Assembly (NCBI RefSeq): GCF_964355755.1
Contig: NC_092678.1
Coordinates: 22,608,365 to 22,672,364 of the forward strand
Origin: Antedon mediterranea
Taxonomy: Eukaryota; Echinodermata; Crinoidea; Comatulida; Antedonidae
Reading direction: 5' to 3'
DNA length: 64,000 nt
Shown: piece by piece, positions 31,300 to 44,100 of the stretch
How the letters are laid out: the number at the start of each line of letters is the position of its first letter
Numbering within the stretch: the first letter of the stretch is position 1
Program-made: the position numbers and the translations under genes
The notes under the pieces: generated by a model
Seen by the model: the letters and a program-made list of their open reading frames with translations, nothing else
Database searches by the model: none
What the model was told of the DNA's origin: nothing

Positions 31300-31760
31300 C
31301 TCGCTCATCTTCTCCTCTTCTTCTTCTTCCATCTGGACACTATTGAGCCAACATGGCATGCATATACTCTATAGGGTAATAGGTAACAAGGCTATAAGAG
31401 AGAAAATGTTCGTATTTCAACCGGATGCAGAACGTCATGACGTCATAAACATGGTACCAATCGCAAAAAGTGCGATTTATAAAGTACTATTCCTCCCTTA
31501 TTCGTTGTAGTATTGAGCTGGGATTTGGCATGGGTATACTACAGGGACATGTCCTCAAAGCTATAGAGCCGGATTTTTTAATTTCATGCAGCCATATGAC
31601 GTCTCGAAGATGGTACCTTGGTGCCAAACGATTTTCGTCGTAATATAGCCGTGTTTGGTGTCATTTCAAAGGTCTTGGAGAATAAGAATATATACAGTAA
31701 AACCTATTTATGTGACGTCACTTCTGCTCCCGGAAATAGCAAAATAATTAATAATTTACC
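31300..31760. repeat. Diverged tandem repeats
   Basis: Two related blocks, about 31335-31500 and 31505-31690, each hold an ATTGAGC...GGCATG...TATAC string, an AGGCTATA/AGCTATAG string, and a GACGTC...ATGGTACC string. They look like old tandem copies; similar GACGTC-bearing blocks recur at 51.4-51.9 and 55.0 kb. Confidence 0.4.
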
Positions 31761-33469
31761 GTAATTAGACAACGTGTGAAGTCTAACATTATTGAATGAT
31801 TTTTATATTTTATATTGTATGTAATTTGGTTTAGTTATCTTACTGTTTTCTTTATCCTTTTTGTTGATAAATTCTGTTTACAGTCATCGAATAATTCACT
31901 ATTACAGCTGAAATAATCTAGTCTATGCTTTCCTCCTGTTTATTGATGTCCCTAATTTGGGTTCCTATTGTTCCTTTTTATTTGCTGGTAAACACTGTGT
32001 ATCAAGAATGTGTATATCTTAACATAGATTCTAAGTACTGTATATTGTATACTAATTCAATTGTTCATATACTAATTGATATGCTAATTTAGTGTCCAAG
32101 GTTATATATGTGGGTTGCATTTAATTGGTATTACAGTTTATTTTTAATTTGGTTTTATCGAATTTCCGTTTTATTTGAGTATTATCTGTTTTAATCTAGT
32201 CTACCTTTATTTTTATACTCATATATTTCATATTGTATGTTTAATTGTTTTAAGGATGCACCATTATTATGTGTGCCGCTGTTCAAAAAGCGTTTTCCGA
32301 ATAAATTATTATTATTAGTGTTATTATTATTATTATTATGCCATTTCCGGTTATGTGACGTAACTTTTCGGAATATAGCCGTATTTGGTAGCGATGTTAT
32401 TGATGTGTATCACAGTATCACAGTATTTATTGATACTCACTTTCGAATCAGTGGCACACACCTTTCGGTGGTGCGTCCATACAAATATAAACAACAACAT
32501 ATAAAAGGTAAATGATGATAAAACTTACATAATTAACTTACATTGAAAAAAAAAAACAAAAAAACAAATGTACAGTAGTAATTGCACACTTGAATAGATA
32601 CTTAAAAGCAATTGTATAATGAGCAAATCAATGTATCGATGCAATAGGTCAGTAGTAAATACACATTAGGGCCTACTTACAAATGTGACATTACATCCCG
32701 TCTTATGACGTCATTACAGCTTCTTTTGTTGTACCCGGAGTATCGCACATTCCTGCTTGCATACTGTGGCTTGCGTCAAAGAAAAATTGCGCACGTGCGC
32801 TAGTAGGCCTACATTGTAAGGTTCGATTGATTGATTTTGGAACAAACATCCCATAAATACGTCTTATTAATAACAGTTATGTAATATTTTGAATTCATTA
32901 TGTTTGCTTTGATGACTAAATAAAATAATAAAGTGTCGTGGATATATATGTTAATATACTGAAAAGGAAATGATCACAAATGAAATGTCTCTGAAATTTG
33001 CGGTGCAGTTTGTGTCAAAACGCAGAGCCATAATATGAAAGGGGTGAATTTGTGTTATATGACGTGTTGTGTATTGGCTCATGTTGTTTATCCAAACTTG
33101 CATGTAGCATTTATTTATTTTTTTTTATAAAAAAATATATAGGCTACCGAATCAAGACCATTAATAAAATAAAAACGGAACCATAAGCGTTATTTAATAT
33201 TAGACACAAAAATCTAAAAATAATTCAAGAACTACAGGAAAACGCTATACAAATTAAACGCGCATGCACTTTGACACAAAAATGGTTCCTAATCATTTAA
33301 TTCAATGTCGTAACTCTTTATAATAATTGCGCGCGTTATGGTAACCACGACTAGTTACAGTCAGTTGTTCGACATACACTCACTCACTCATTCCCCTTGC
33401 GCAACTAGTTCCTTTCAGTTGAGTCGAGTTGGGTTAAGTTCCATCCATGACGACATTAGAACACTTTTA
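31761..33469. other. Intergenic, no gene seen
   Basis: AT-rich. It holds TTATTATTAGTG/TTATTATTATTATTATTA microsatellite at 32305-32340 and a long A-rich run near 32547-32570. No exon or known repeat was recognised. Confidence 0.4.
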
Positions 33470-33740
33470 ATTAATATGTTAAACAAGCTAAATAAATTAG
33501 AAAGATTGTTATGGTACAGTACGCCCATTCGTCGTTTATCAATTCACCTACAACTATAAAATAGTATTGCGTGCTCACTTTACAATAAACACCATCACCT
33601 TAATCAATCCTTTTGTACTTGTCTGCAATGCCGCAGGTCATACATTACATCCCCATTATAACTAACTGTATGAGGCTTTATTCCAATAAAAGCAAATTTA
33701 TTTTCTAAAAATACAGTTTTTATTTCCGTTACACGCCTTT
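33470..33740. repeat. Repeat copy C of the NLR-cluster flank repeat
   Basis: It is the close partner of copy B (20210-20590). It lies about 1.4 kb beyond the 3' end of NLR2, the same relative place that copy B has to the acidic-repeat gene. Confidence 0.75.
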
Positions 33741-34099
33741 GCGACGTGGTGTTGTATGCGCTTTGATGAAATATTATAATACCTAATTATAGTTCGACGT
33801 CAAAAACGGTACTGGTTTTCAACAGCAAACTATCATACAAGAAAAGGAATCCAAATAGTGTCTTACTTCTAGTACACATTTAGTCTGAGGACTACATTTT
33901 CTTTCAAGATTACGTGCCTATGTAATTTACTATTGTTTAGTTTAACAGTTCCTTTTTGAGAATTTTAATAAACAATTGATATAAGCTGTCACGTATTAAT
34001 ATCGTCATTAACGTTCCATATGATTGTTAGATATATTACTTACCTTTCCCATTATGGACTCCAACAATTGCTCTTTAAATGTGTTGAAATAATTGTGTA

Positions 34100-34260
34100 G
34101 AAATGGTGTATCTCCACATACTATCTATTTCCAAAGTATATAGGAATATTTGGTAATACAGCATCACATGTGGTGCCTGTATCATGTACGGTTAGGTTAA
34201 GGTTACTCTAGATACATGTGAAACACATGTGATGTTGTATTACCAAATATACCTATGATA
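34100..34260. mobile_element. Short palindromic MITE-like repeat
   Basis: TTTGGTAATACAGCATCACATG (34151) recurs inverted as CATGTGATGTTGTATTACCAAA (34228), making a ~100-base hairpin. A one-sided copy (ATGTGATGCTGTATTACC) lies at about 50325-50385. Confidence 0.55.
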
Positions 34261-34289
34261 GAAGGAAGAGTAAAATTCACTCTTCCCTG
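34261..34289. mobile_element. 29-bp palindromic insertion (CAGGGAAGAG class), copy P3
   Basis: The right end is ACTCTTCCCTG and the left end GAAGGAAGAGT, so it is like the 44484 and 48950 copies with two mismatches at the left tip. Flanking direct repeats are not clear. Confidence 0.4.
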
Positions 34290-35187
34290 CTAATAATGTT
34301 AGAGACACCAATATAACAGTAATATAGAAATTAAGTTTATTGTAATACACAAAATCTATCAGATCTATATTGAATGTAAACCCAATACATGTACCTGTAC
34401 GCACAATACCTATACACACAATATAAATGAACACAAATTAAGTAATTTAAAGAAATGTCATACCATAAGATCAAAATAGAAACCCATTATACTAATTTAT
34501 TATTATCAACTGCGTCATTTAGTAGCGTTAACATTTAAAATATAGAATTAAATAAAAAATATTGCGTTATTTGTTCCAATGAAATCGGAAATGTTTTTCC
34601 CTACAATATTGCATTAATTGAAATAGAAGGCGTGTACAAAATATATAGATCTCAACACAACAATTATTTTTACTTCTAATTATATTTAGTTATTTCAATT
34701 TAAAAAAAGAAACGCCTTTTTACTAAATAGATATCAAACCAATAAATATACACTAAAATACAACAAACAAATACATATTATCAACTATATTCTAATTTTA
34801 AAATATGTTCATTAAAAGTGTTAGATTGGTAGTTATATATACTGTATGCATACATCTCTAATGATATGTTATTAAAATCCAAATTATATTATTAGGCCTA
34901 TACTATTGAGAGATTTGATTATTGTTCCCATTTTATAAATTCACCTAATCTCTTATTGACAACGGTATATATTCACAGAAAGAATAAAATAAATTCAGTG
35001 AATCAGTTTACTTATCTTGACTGAAGGGAATGTATCCTTGATAATATAATGAGATACAAGAAGCTCAAAACATATTCATAATCATCTCCATTATTTTTAT
35101 TAGCCAAAAGCTTCGGTACTGTAGGTACAGTACTTTCAGTTTCGAGCTCTCCATTATCCCAGCCAATGGATTCTAGTTGATTATAGG

Positions 35188-38100
35188 CTAAATGAGATTA
35201 ACCCACACAAGACAAAACAAAAATAAGATTAAAGGGAAGATCAGGAAGTACCGATTCATCAACATCGTCATCATCAGCAGCAGCAGCATGTCAATCTGAT
35301 CGCATCTTCCTTCTTTTTTATCTGATAACCTAATATGAGCTTCATGTATCATACGTTTATCATTAGTTTCTGTTCTGTACTTATCAACCCCTTCATCTTC
35401 TTTTTCTTTTTTACACGATAACCTATTATCCTGAGCTTCATGTATCATACGTTTATCATTAGTTTCTGTTCTGTACTTATCAACCCCTTCATCTTCTTTT
35501 ACTTTTTCACACGATAACCTATCCTGAGCTTCATGTATTATACGTTTATCATTAGTTTCTGTTCTGTACTTATCTATTTTTAAATATATTTTGTTTGATT
35601 CATTTCTAAAAACAAGTAATGTGATTGCTGAGTTATCATGAATATTCATAAGGTCATTTCCTTTTAAATCGTCTTTCCTTATTGTTCCCATTTTATAACA
35701 TTCATTGAGCATGTCTTTAACAATCGTACCATTTAGATTACAATTCTTCATAGAAAGACGTTTCAATTTTGGAAATATGATAAATATATTAGCTAGAGTA
35801 CTTCCGTTGATTGATGATAGGTCAACTCTATTCAAATTAAGAACAGACTTTCTAAAGCTGTAACGATTAGGAGATATCAACAGATTGTGTAATTGATTCG
35901 CTGATAAATTATACACACCCCAAGATAACTCAACACCCAATAATGCATCAATAATTCTCGCAAATAAATCACTATCAATATTTGAAAGATCATTGTGCTC
36001 TATATCAATAAACTGTTCTTTTAATTTTAAATACTTTACTTCATTCAGCATATCGACCATTTGTGCGCTTGAAAATGCATGTTTAACCAATTTAAAGTTT
36101 TCCAAATCTTTAGAATTATTTAATATGTGGCCTAATGAAGACCCACTTATATAGTCAAGACTGTTACCCGAGAAAGTAAAGGTCTTCAATTTATCAAATG
36201 TTTTGCATTCTTTTAACATTGAGTTAATGCGTTCACTATAACTTTTTCTATCCTTATAATGATACAAATCAACAGAACTAATTTTGAGTGTTTCTAGGTT
36301 TGGAAAGTTTTGAAAAAATGTGCACATATGTGAGGCATTGATAGGCCTATTGCTCACAGAATTGTCATTTTCAAATAACATAAATGAATGTATTTCCTCT
36401 CCGAAATTATATTTATTCCATTCGTCTGAGAGAATGGCAACAGCTTTATAACCCCATTTTGCTAGGACTTTAATTAGATATGCGTCACCATTTATTTTAT
36501 CAGTGATATGTTCAAGTTCGTTATTATATCTTTGTAGTATAATCGAAATGTGAGCTACAATCTTACACACATATTTATATGACTGTTCATTTGATTCATC
36601 TATAATTGACTCCACATTATTTAATAATAAATCTCTATTATCTGTAAGCTTATCTGAAAATAATTTAAGAATTTGTATGAAGTGCATTAAGTGCAAATTG
36701 TCGGCTTTAAGAATTCTTTTCCAAGAATTACTTAACATTTTACCATGAGTTTTCATTTCTTGAGACATATTATAATCCAATGATTTCAATACTTTTTTTT
36801 CGTGTTCTTGATTTACATATTTAAAGTACTTTGAAAAAGAGTAATAATTCGAGGCCCTATTCACCAACCAGTGCTTCATTAATTTGTGGGCATTAGGACC
36901 TAGAAAGCTAATAGTGAAAACTCTAACCATGTGTAAATACCCATGCGTCCTTATTGTTTCATATTCCTTAAACTCTAAGGTCTCAATTTTGTTAGACAAG
37001 TAATACCCGGTTAGTGCCTCTGACAATAACTTATGTGGACATCTGTAAGTCTCCACAAAATTATTACTAATCAGTTTAATATTTAAATTTTCGTCTTTAT
37101 AAACAAATCCTATTCTTAGAGATAAATTAACTAAAGTATTATCTCTTTCAAGGCCAAGTAATTCCTGGTTAGTAAAATGAAGAACATTATTTTTCAACCC
37201 AGTGTAACTGATTTGTCCTAATATCAGAATTGCATTTTTATACTTCGTCGGAAGATTGTCAAAGTCTGCTATTCTTTCTGGCTTACTTGTGTGCTCATCG
37301 GGTCTATTAATGTACTGATTTAAAATGGTACGGAAAATTTCTTTGAAAAAATGTTGAAGATCTTTTGGAATCACTTTTTCGTGTTCCCACAAAGTACACA
37401 TTTTAAGTAACAAAAACGGGGAAGTAAACAGTTTAAATATGTTGTGATCACCACCCCAATCCATTAAATAAGGTGAATCAAGTTTGAATGATGTAATCAA
37501 TAACTGACCTAATGTAGGATTGTTTACAGATTTGAAGTATTTTTCTATATATGGCTTTATGTTTTCCTTGGCGAATCCCTCTAATTTTACATGTACGTCA
37601 TAATGTTCATGGACACTTCCACACGTCCAAGGTCGCGAAGTAAGAATAACCGTGCTTTTCTTAAGTTCACCTTTTTTCATTATCTTTGGAATTTTAATCC
37701 CAGATCTTAACTCATCAAATCCATCCATCAAAATAACCAATTCACTGTCGTATTTATTTAAAAATGTGTTTATAATTGCCTCATTTATAATGTTATCTTT
37801 GTGTTTCACACTATTAAAAATGACATCAGTGATGTTTTGCCCTTCTTTGATATCTCTGACGTTTACAAGAAACACTATTTTATCAGCAAACGTAGTATCG
37901 TTGTCAGTCGCCCAGTTATAAGATATATATTGAAGTAAGGTTGTCTTACCAATTCCCCCATCTCCTATCATCAATACTTTGCATGCATCTTTGGACTTTA
38001 TAATACCCAATAATTGTTTTACTGTTTTTTTGTTTTTTTTGTGTTTTTTTTCTGTGTAATCATATAAATATAATTTTGGGTCGATAAACATCTTTGATAT

Positions 38101-41100
38101 AAAATACCTGGTATCTGCTCTCCACGGCGGTGGTCTTACATATGGCGTTTTAAATTCTTTTTTCTGTTTTGCTCTTAAATAGTTCCGAATATACTCATCT
38201 GAAATAAAGACAATTACCAAATGAATGAACAACATCTATGAAGTGAGAAACACAATCTAACAATTTAATTAGACACAAATCAGAACTGATTTTAATTTAA
38301 TTTTTAATTATAAATTACTGTTCAAGTCTAATACATGTAATTACCTTCTGTTAATTCGTAATCTGAAAATTTGTTCGCAAAAACATGGAATGAGTATGAG
38401 AGTATGACAGCTAAGATGACAACAATAAATACCAAGACCATCGGTAAAACTACAAAACAAAAAACAATTATAAGATTTATTATTTGGCTGTATATATATA
38501 CACTAAACTCTTAGTGATCAACATTTATAGATTGAAAAACAAAAGTAAATAATTAAGTGAATAAACTTCAATTAAGAAAAGAGAAAAGAAAAGATTGTAT
38601 TATAAATTTTTTTTTTCAATTCATCGACATTTTTATTCCATAATCAAATAAAAACATATACAAATAGGCCTACAATACAAATAATAAGATAATGGAATGG
38701 GATACAAAATAAGCACAAGTGCTTTAAGCATGTAACCCTAACAAAAAGATCAAACAATTAGTACAAACAAAAAGAACAAACCAAAATAACATAATGTGAT
38801 TTACTTAACTTAAATATTTCTATTGTTATAATATTGCTTTAATCTCTGTTTAAACAAACTTAAAGTGGGGGATTGTTTTATGTAGTCTGTTAAATTGTTC
38901 CAAATATTTGTTCCTTGGTAGGAAATACATTGCTGTCCGACTTTGGTGCGTTTTAGTTGTGGACAGTAGTTTGACCTGTTTCTAGTTGAGTAATTATGGA
39001 ATGAGGCAGATGTACTAAATAAGTTATTAAATGATTCAGGTAATAGATTATGTTTATATTGATACATAAATATAGCAGTGTGTTTCGTATAAAGGTCAAA
39101 CATTTTTAATGTTTGGGTCGAAATAAAAAGTGGATGAGAAGGATGCATAAAATGAACATGACAAATATTTCTAAGTGCTTTTTTCTGGAGAATATGTATA
39201 CGGTTTAAGTTTGTAGCAGAAGTAGCACCCCATACTGTGATAGCATACGTTATTCTAGGTACTGTAATATAAGTGCATTGTATACCGTTAACAAGATTTT
39301 ACTTTTTTTTTTTTTTTTTTTTTCATTTTTTTTTATTCATTTCAAAAAATACAACCATAACACAAATCACTTAAATATAAAGTAATAGGTATCAAAAAGA
39401 TATGAACGTTTAAATAAAGTAACTTACAGTGATCAAACAATATTAAAAACTATAAATTATTAATTCCATTTTTTTTTTAAAAGTAAATAATTAATTAATT
39501 TGGTAAATGCTGTGTTTTCCACAATTATGTAACTAATCTAACTAAATATAATTGTATTAATCAAATTAGCCAGAGATATACATTTACTAACATATTAATT
39601 TTTTTTTTGTCTTTACATAGCAATAATAAATAATACTCATATTTATACATACACATACATACACACAAATATATCTTAATCTGTACTATTACCAAGGAAC
39701 TATAATATAATTGTGTTAATTAAAATCAGATACATACATTTAACAACATAACCATTTTTGTTTCTTTAAAATAATACATATATATTAATAAAATACATAT
39801 TTTTAATTATCTGTATTGTAACCAAGGAACTAATAGTATGCCTATAATAAATACTTAAATATATCTAACAAGTGCAAATAATAATTTCTGGTTTACATTT
39901 TAATTTAATACAATAATAAAGAGCAAGCGTAATAATAATAATAATACACAAAAGTAAGTCATTTCCTCGAGAAACAGTATCGTTAAGTTATCAAATATAA
40001 TCTTCTATTAATCTCCACTTTTGTCTGAAATTATACAATGTACTTCTTTTAGAAGCAATGTTTTTCTCTACGTTATAATTAAATTTTAACCGATTAAAGA
40101 AAACCTGGAAGACTGGCTTTTTGTGAGTTAATTTGTAACTAAATATAATTTTCTTAATCAACAAAATACATAGATTTAATAACATATCAGGATTTTCTGT
40201 ATTGTAACCAAATAATATGGAGGTTTTATCAAGGTAAATCTTTGTTTTTGAAATGTTTTCCCACCAAGTTGTGAATTCATCCCATAGTTTGGTTGCAATG
40301 TTACATTCAACCAAAAGATGGGTCATAGTTTCACTATTTGATTCACAATAGGAACACATATTACTCGGTACAATATTCATTTTATGTAGTCTACTATTAG
40401 TTGACAAGCAATTCACATTAATTTTATACTGAAATATTCTGGTTCTTACCTCCTGAGAACATTTAAATGGTAATACATAGATATTTTCCCATTTATCGCT
40501 ATCTACACCTAATTCATCCTGCAATTTACTTTGAGATGTTGGTATTTTAAAGATTTTTTTAATTAAGGCTCTGTATATATTTTTTGTACTCATACTTTCT
40601 AATTCTTTCTCTTCATTCTTTACTTCCACTATAAACCCTCTCTTTTTATAATTTGTTCGTAAAAACCCTAGCTTCATGTTTGCTTTCCACTGTGGGGGTA
40701 TTGCAGATATCGTCATTCTCCAGTGCATGAAATTACTTGTCGATAAGCCTCTCTTTATCCACGTATTAAAGGGAATGATATTACCGTTTTCATAAAAAAG
40801 GTCGCTTACTAAACATATCCCAACATCTCTGAGGCTCTTGTAATAAAATGGCTTGCCATGTATATGCATGTGCCTATTAAACCATATATATTGGGACCCT
40901 TCGTTTACTGTATCAGGATGTATTAATTCGAAATAAGCGTTTAACATATCCTTATAAAACAATGGAATATTTTTCCAACTACGGACACAGTCCGCGCTTA
41001 CATTACAATAAAAAATAGTGTCGCCTCCTTGCTTATTTAGGAACCTATGTAGTAGAGATCTCCATGCTGCATTGACATTTATGTTATATCGTTGTATCCA

Positions 41101-44100
41101 TTTTATCTTTAATGCCTTAAACATACTTTTGATATCTACCATTTTTAAGCCGCCTTCTTCAATATTCCCAATTAATGTTGTTCTTTTTATCATACCTTTA
41201 CCACCGTTCCATAAGAAATTAAATAGAATTGTTTCAATTGATTTAACTACATGGGGCGGTATATGTATGACAGATGCTAAATATATAAATTGGGATATTG
41301 CGAATGTTTTAATTAAAATTATTTTTCCTGCTAAGGTTAGTTGTCTGGTTCTCCATATGTTTAATATTGTTTTTAGTTGTTTAATTTTCGTTTCGAAATT
41401 ACATTTTTCCCGTTGTCTTTCATTATAAGAAAAGTAAACTCCTAATGCTTTTACTGGTTGTTGTGGCCATTGCATATGTATTGGTTTGTTTTTACATCGC
41501 CTATTTGAACCAAGCCATATAGCCTGCGATTTGCTTATATTTAATTTCAAGCCCGATATTTTTGAAAATTTCTCTATTAAGTTAATTATATTTTTTGCTG
41601 ACACTTCATCTTTCAAAAAGCATGTGGAGTCGTCTGCATATTGAGTTATTTTAATTTCTCTATTATTTACTGCAATCCCCTTAATAGTTTTATCGTCTCG
41701 TATGGCACATGCTAGTAATTCTATTGATAGGATAAATAAGTAAGGGCTGAGGGGGTCACCCTGTCGTACACCCCTTCCAACTGGAAAATAACTTGATGAC
41801 TGCCCATTATTTATCACGCAACTACTTATATCAGTATATAATGCTTTTATGAATTGAATAAATTTTTCTCCGAGGTTTACTTTTTTTAAAACCTGAAACA
41901 AAAAACCCCATTCAAGCGAATCGAATGCTTTTTCATAGTCCAAAAAAAGCATAATTCCTGGAATATTTTTTATTTTGGTAAACTCCATAATATCTTCAAT
42001 TGTTCGTACTGACTCGCCAATGTATCGGCCTTTTACAAAACCGGTTTGATCAATGTGGATAAGGGAAGGAATAAACTGGCTCAATCTAGTGGATAGTGCT
42101 TTCGATGCTATTTTGTAGTCCACATTTAGTAATGATATGGGTCTCCAATTCTTTAATTTGCATCGGTCTTTGCCTTCTTTTTCAATAAGAGTTATTACCG
42201 CCTGTCTCTCTGAGGTACTCATTTTTCCGCTATTTAAACCTATATTAAAGACCCCTTCCCTGCAATTTTGGACGTTTTTTGGAAAATAATACATATATAT
42301 CACTTTAAAAACATTAAACCATGTCATTCCTTGTCTTAAATGTACGTTTTATGGTAAATTATGATAAAAAGTGAGAAACAATGCACTACCTAAGTAGCTC
42401 GCGGCGATCGACCTCTCGTGGACGGTCTCAGGCCTAGCCTAGCTAGGCTTAGTTTTGTAGGCCTAGCTGGTAAACATCGGTAACGTACGAACATCGTACG
42501 CTAGCTATATACCTAGTCTGACGTTGTATAGTTGCTGCATTAATTGTCTTTCTATTTTTGCCAGACTCCGTTGATACAAATTGGGGAAAACCCAGTATTT
42601 TCGCTGAAAAGTTAGGAGTCTTCCATTTGTTTTGGCTTCACGATCGATCGAAAAGTGGGCGAATTACAGGTGAAAAACAACAATATCAATCCGCGCGCAA
42701 TGCATTTTGGGATTTATAGCGGGCCGCTATAATTATTAAAATCGATTTATTTTTCACATTTTTAACCGTTTAAAGACGAAAAAAGTTATCGCAATAGGAC
42801 CATATAGTATTATTTTTACATTAAATATAGTTTGTGATCTTAAATTAGATCTAAAAAACGTAGGGAATGGGGCTTTAAGTGTTTTTACCATTATTGGACC
42901 TATAATATCCCAGAATTTTAAATACCATTCGTCATTACCAGGGCTTTTATTTTGTGGCATGCTTTTTAGGGCATTGTAACATTCTCGAATTGTCAGGTCT
43001 CCTTCACAGATTATATTACTTTCTTCAGTTAAAGTTGGGATACTTTCGCTATTGAAAAAACTGTTATCTGTAAGACTTTCATTTATTTGAGTATTCGATT
43101 TGTATATTTTTTCGTAATAATCTTTTTGTAAATTTAATATATCTTGTGGATTAGTTATTTCTATCTCTGCATCTGTTATTATTTTTTTACATTGTTTTTT
43201 TCTATTATTCCTTTTTTCTAAACAAGATTTTACTTGATAACATAGACTTCACTTTGTTTAAGACACCAATTATTCGAGAAATACTGTTTGCTACCTCATT
43301 TACATGAAAATTAAACGATAAAGTTTCATCCAGAAATAAGCCTAGAAATTTAACTTCAGTAGCTTTTACAATACATTCATTTCCCATCCTCAATTCTAGT
43401 GAGGTAGTGTCAGCTGACTTATTTCTAGCCGGCCTTAAATATAACATATTTTGATTTGTTTACATTTAGCGTTAATTTGTTAGCAATAAACCAGTCCGAA
43501 AGTATAGATAACTCCTGGTTCATTGTATGAAAAGCTTGAGTAATATCATTGTGACTATAAAACACATTTGTGTCATCTGCATACATAATCATGTCTACAT
43601 GGTTACATGCTAGACTAATATCATTAATGAATATAAGAAATAATAATGGACCCAATATGGATCCCTGAGGAACTCCAGTGTTTACTGTCATTTTACTAGA
43701 CTAGATGGTACGCTCGCGTACCATCTAGGTCGTGCCCACAGATGGTTCTCGAATACATAATAATTTCAGCGTTAAAAAACTGGCGATTTCAAATGTACGT
43801 ACCGCAGGACAATAATACATGTCGTTTACAGGAACGAATAAATAGACACTGTGATTTCTGTACTGAACTAAAATTAGCACCCTGGGAATTACTTCCGAAA
43901 GAGAAACTTGTCACAAAATGAGACCAATTGTTTAAGTCAAATTTAAACAAACTTAATTTGTGTTTTGTATGTAACATTAGGGTTGAGGGATGGGGAAGAG
44001 GATGGGTACAAACAGGAACAATTTTTAAATAGGCCTATATTCTTTATCCATTTAGTAACGAAATATTAATTGTTTACATGTTTTACAAATAATATACCAC

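Larger units (their letters stand above)
39304..43220 (-). mobile_element. 5'-truncated L1-like retrotransposon with 14-bp target duplication
   Basis: AACAAGATTTTACT occurs at both ends (39290-39303 and 43221-43234) as a target-site duplication. The element ends in a long A-tract, seen as T's from 39304 onward on the plus strand. The truncated 5' end starts inside ORF2, upstream of the reverse transcriptase. It lies inside the CR1-like element and carries a TTAA-flanked MITE. Confidence 0.92.

Noticed and set aside
42879-43220. Possible separate small gene upstream of the L1 reverse transcriptase
   Set aside because: Its sequence is the normal L1 ORF2 stretch before the reverse transcriptase, separated only by the TTAA MITE.
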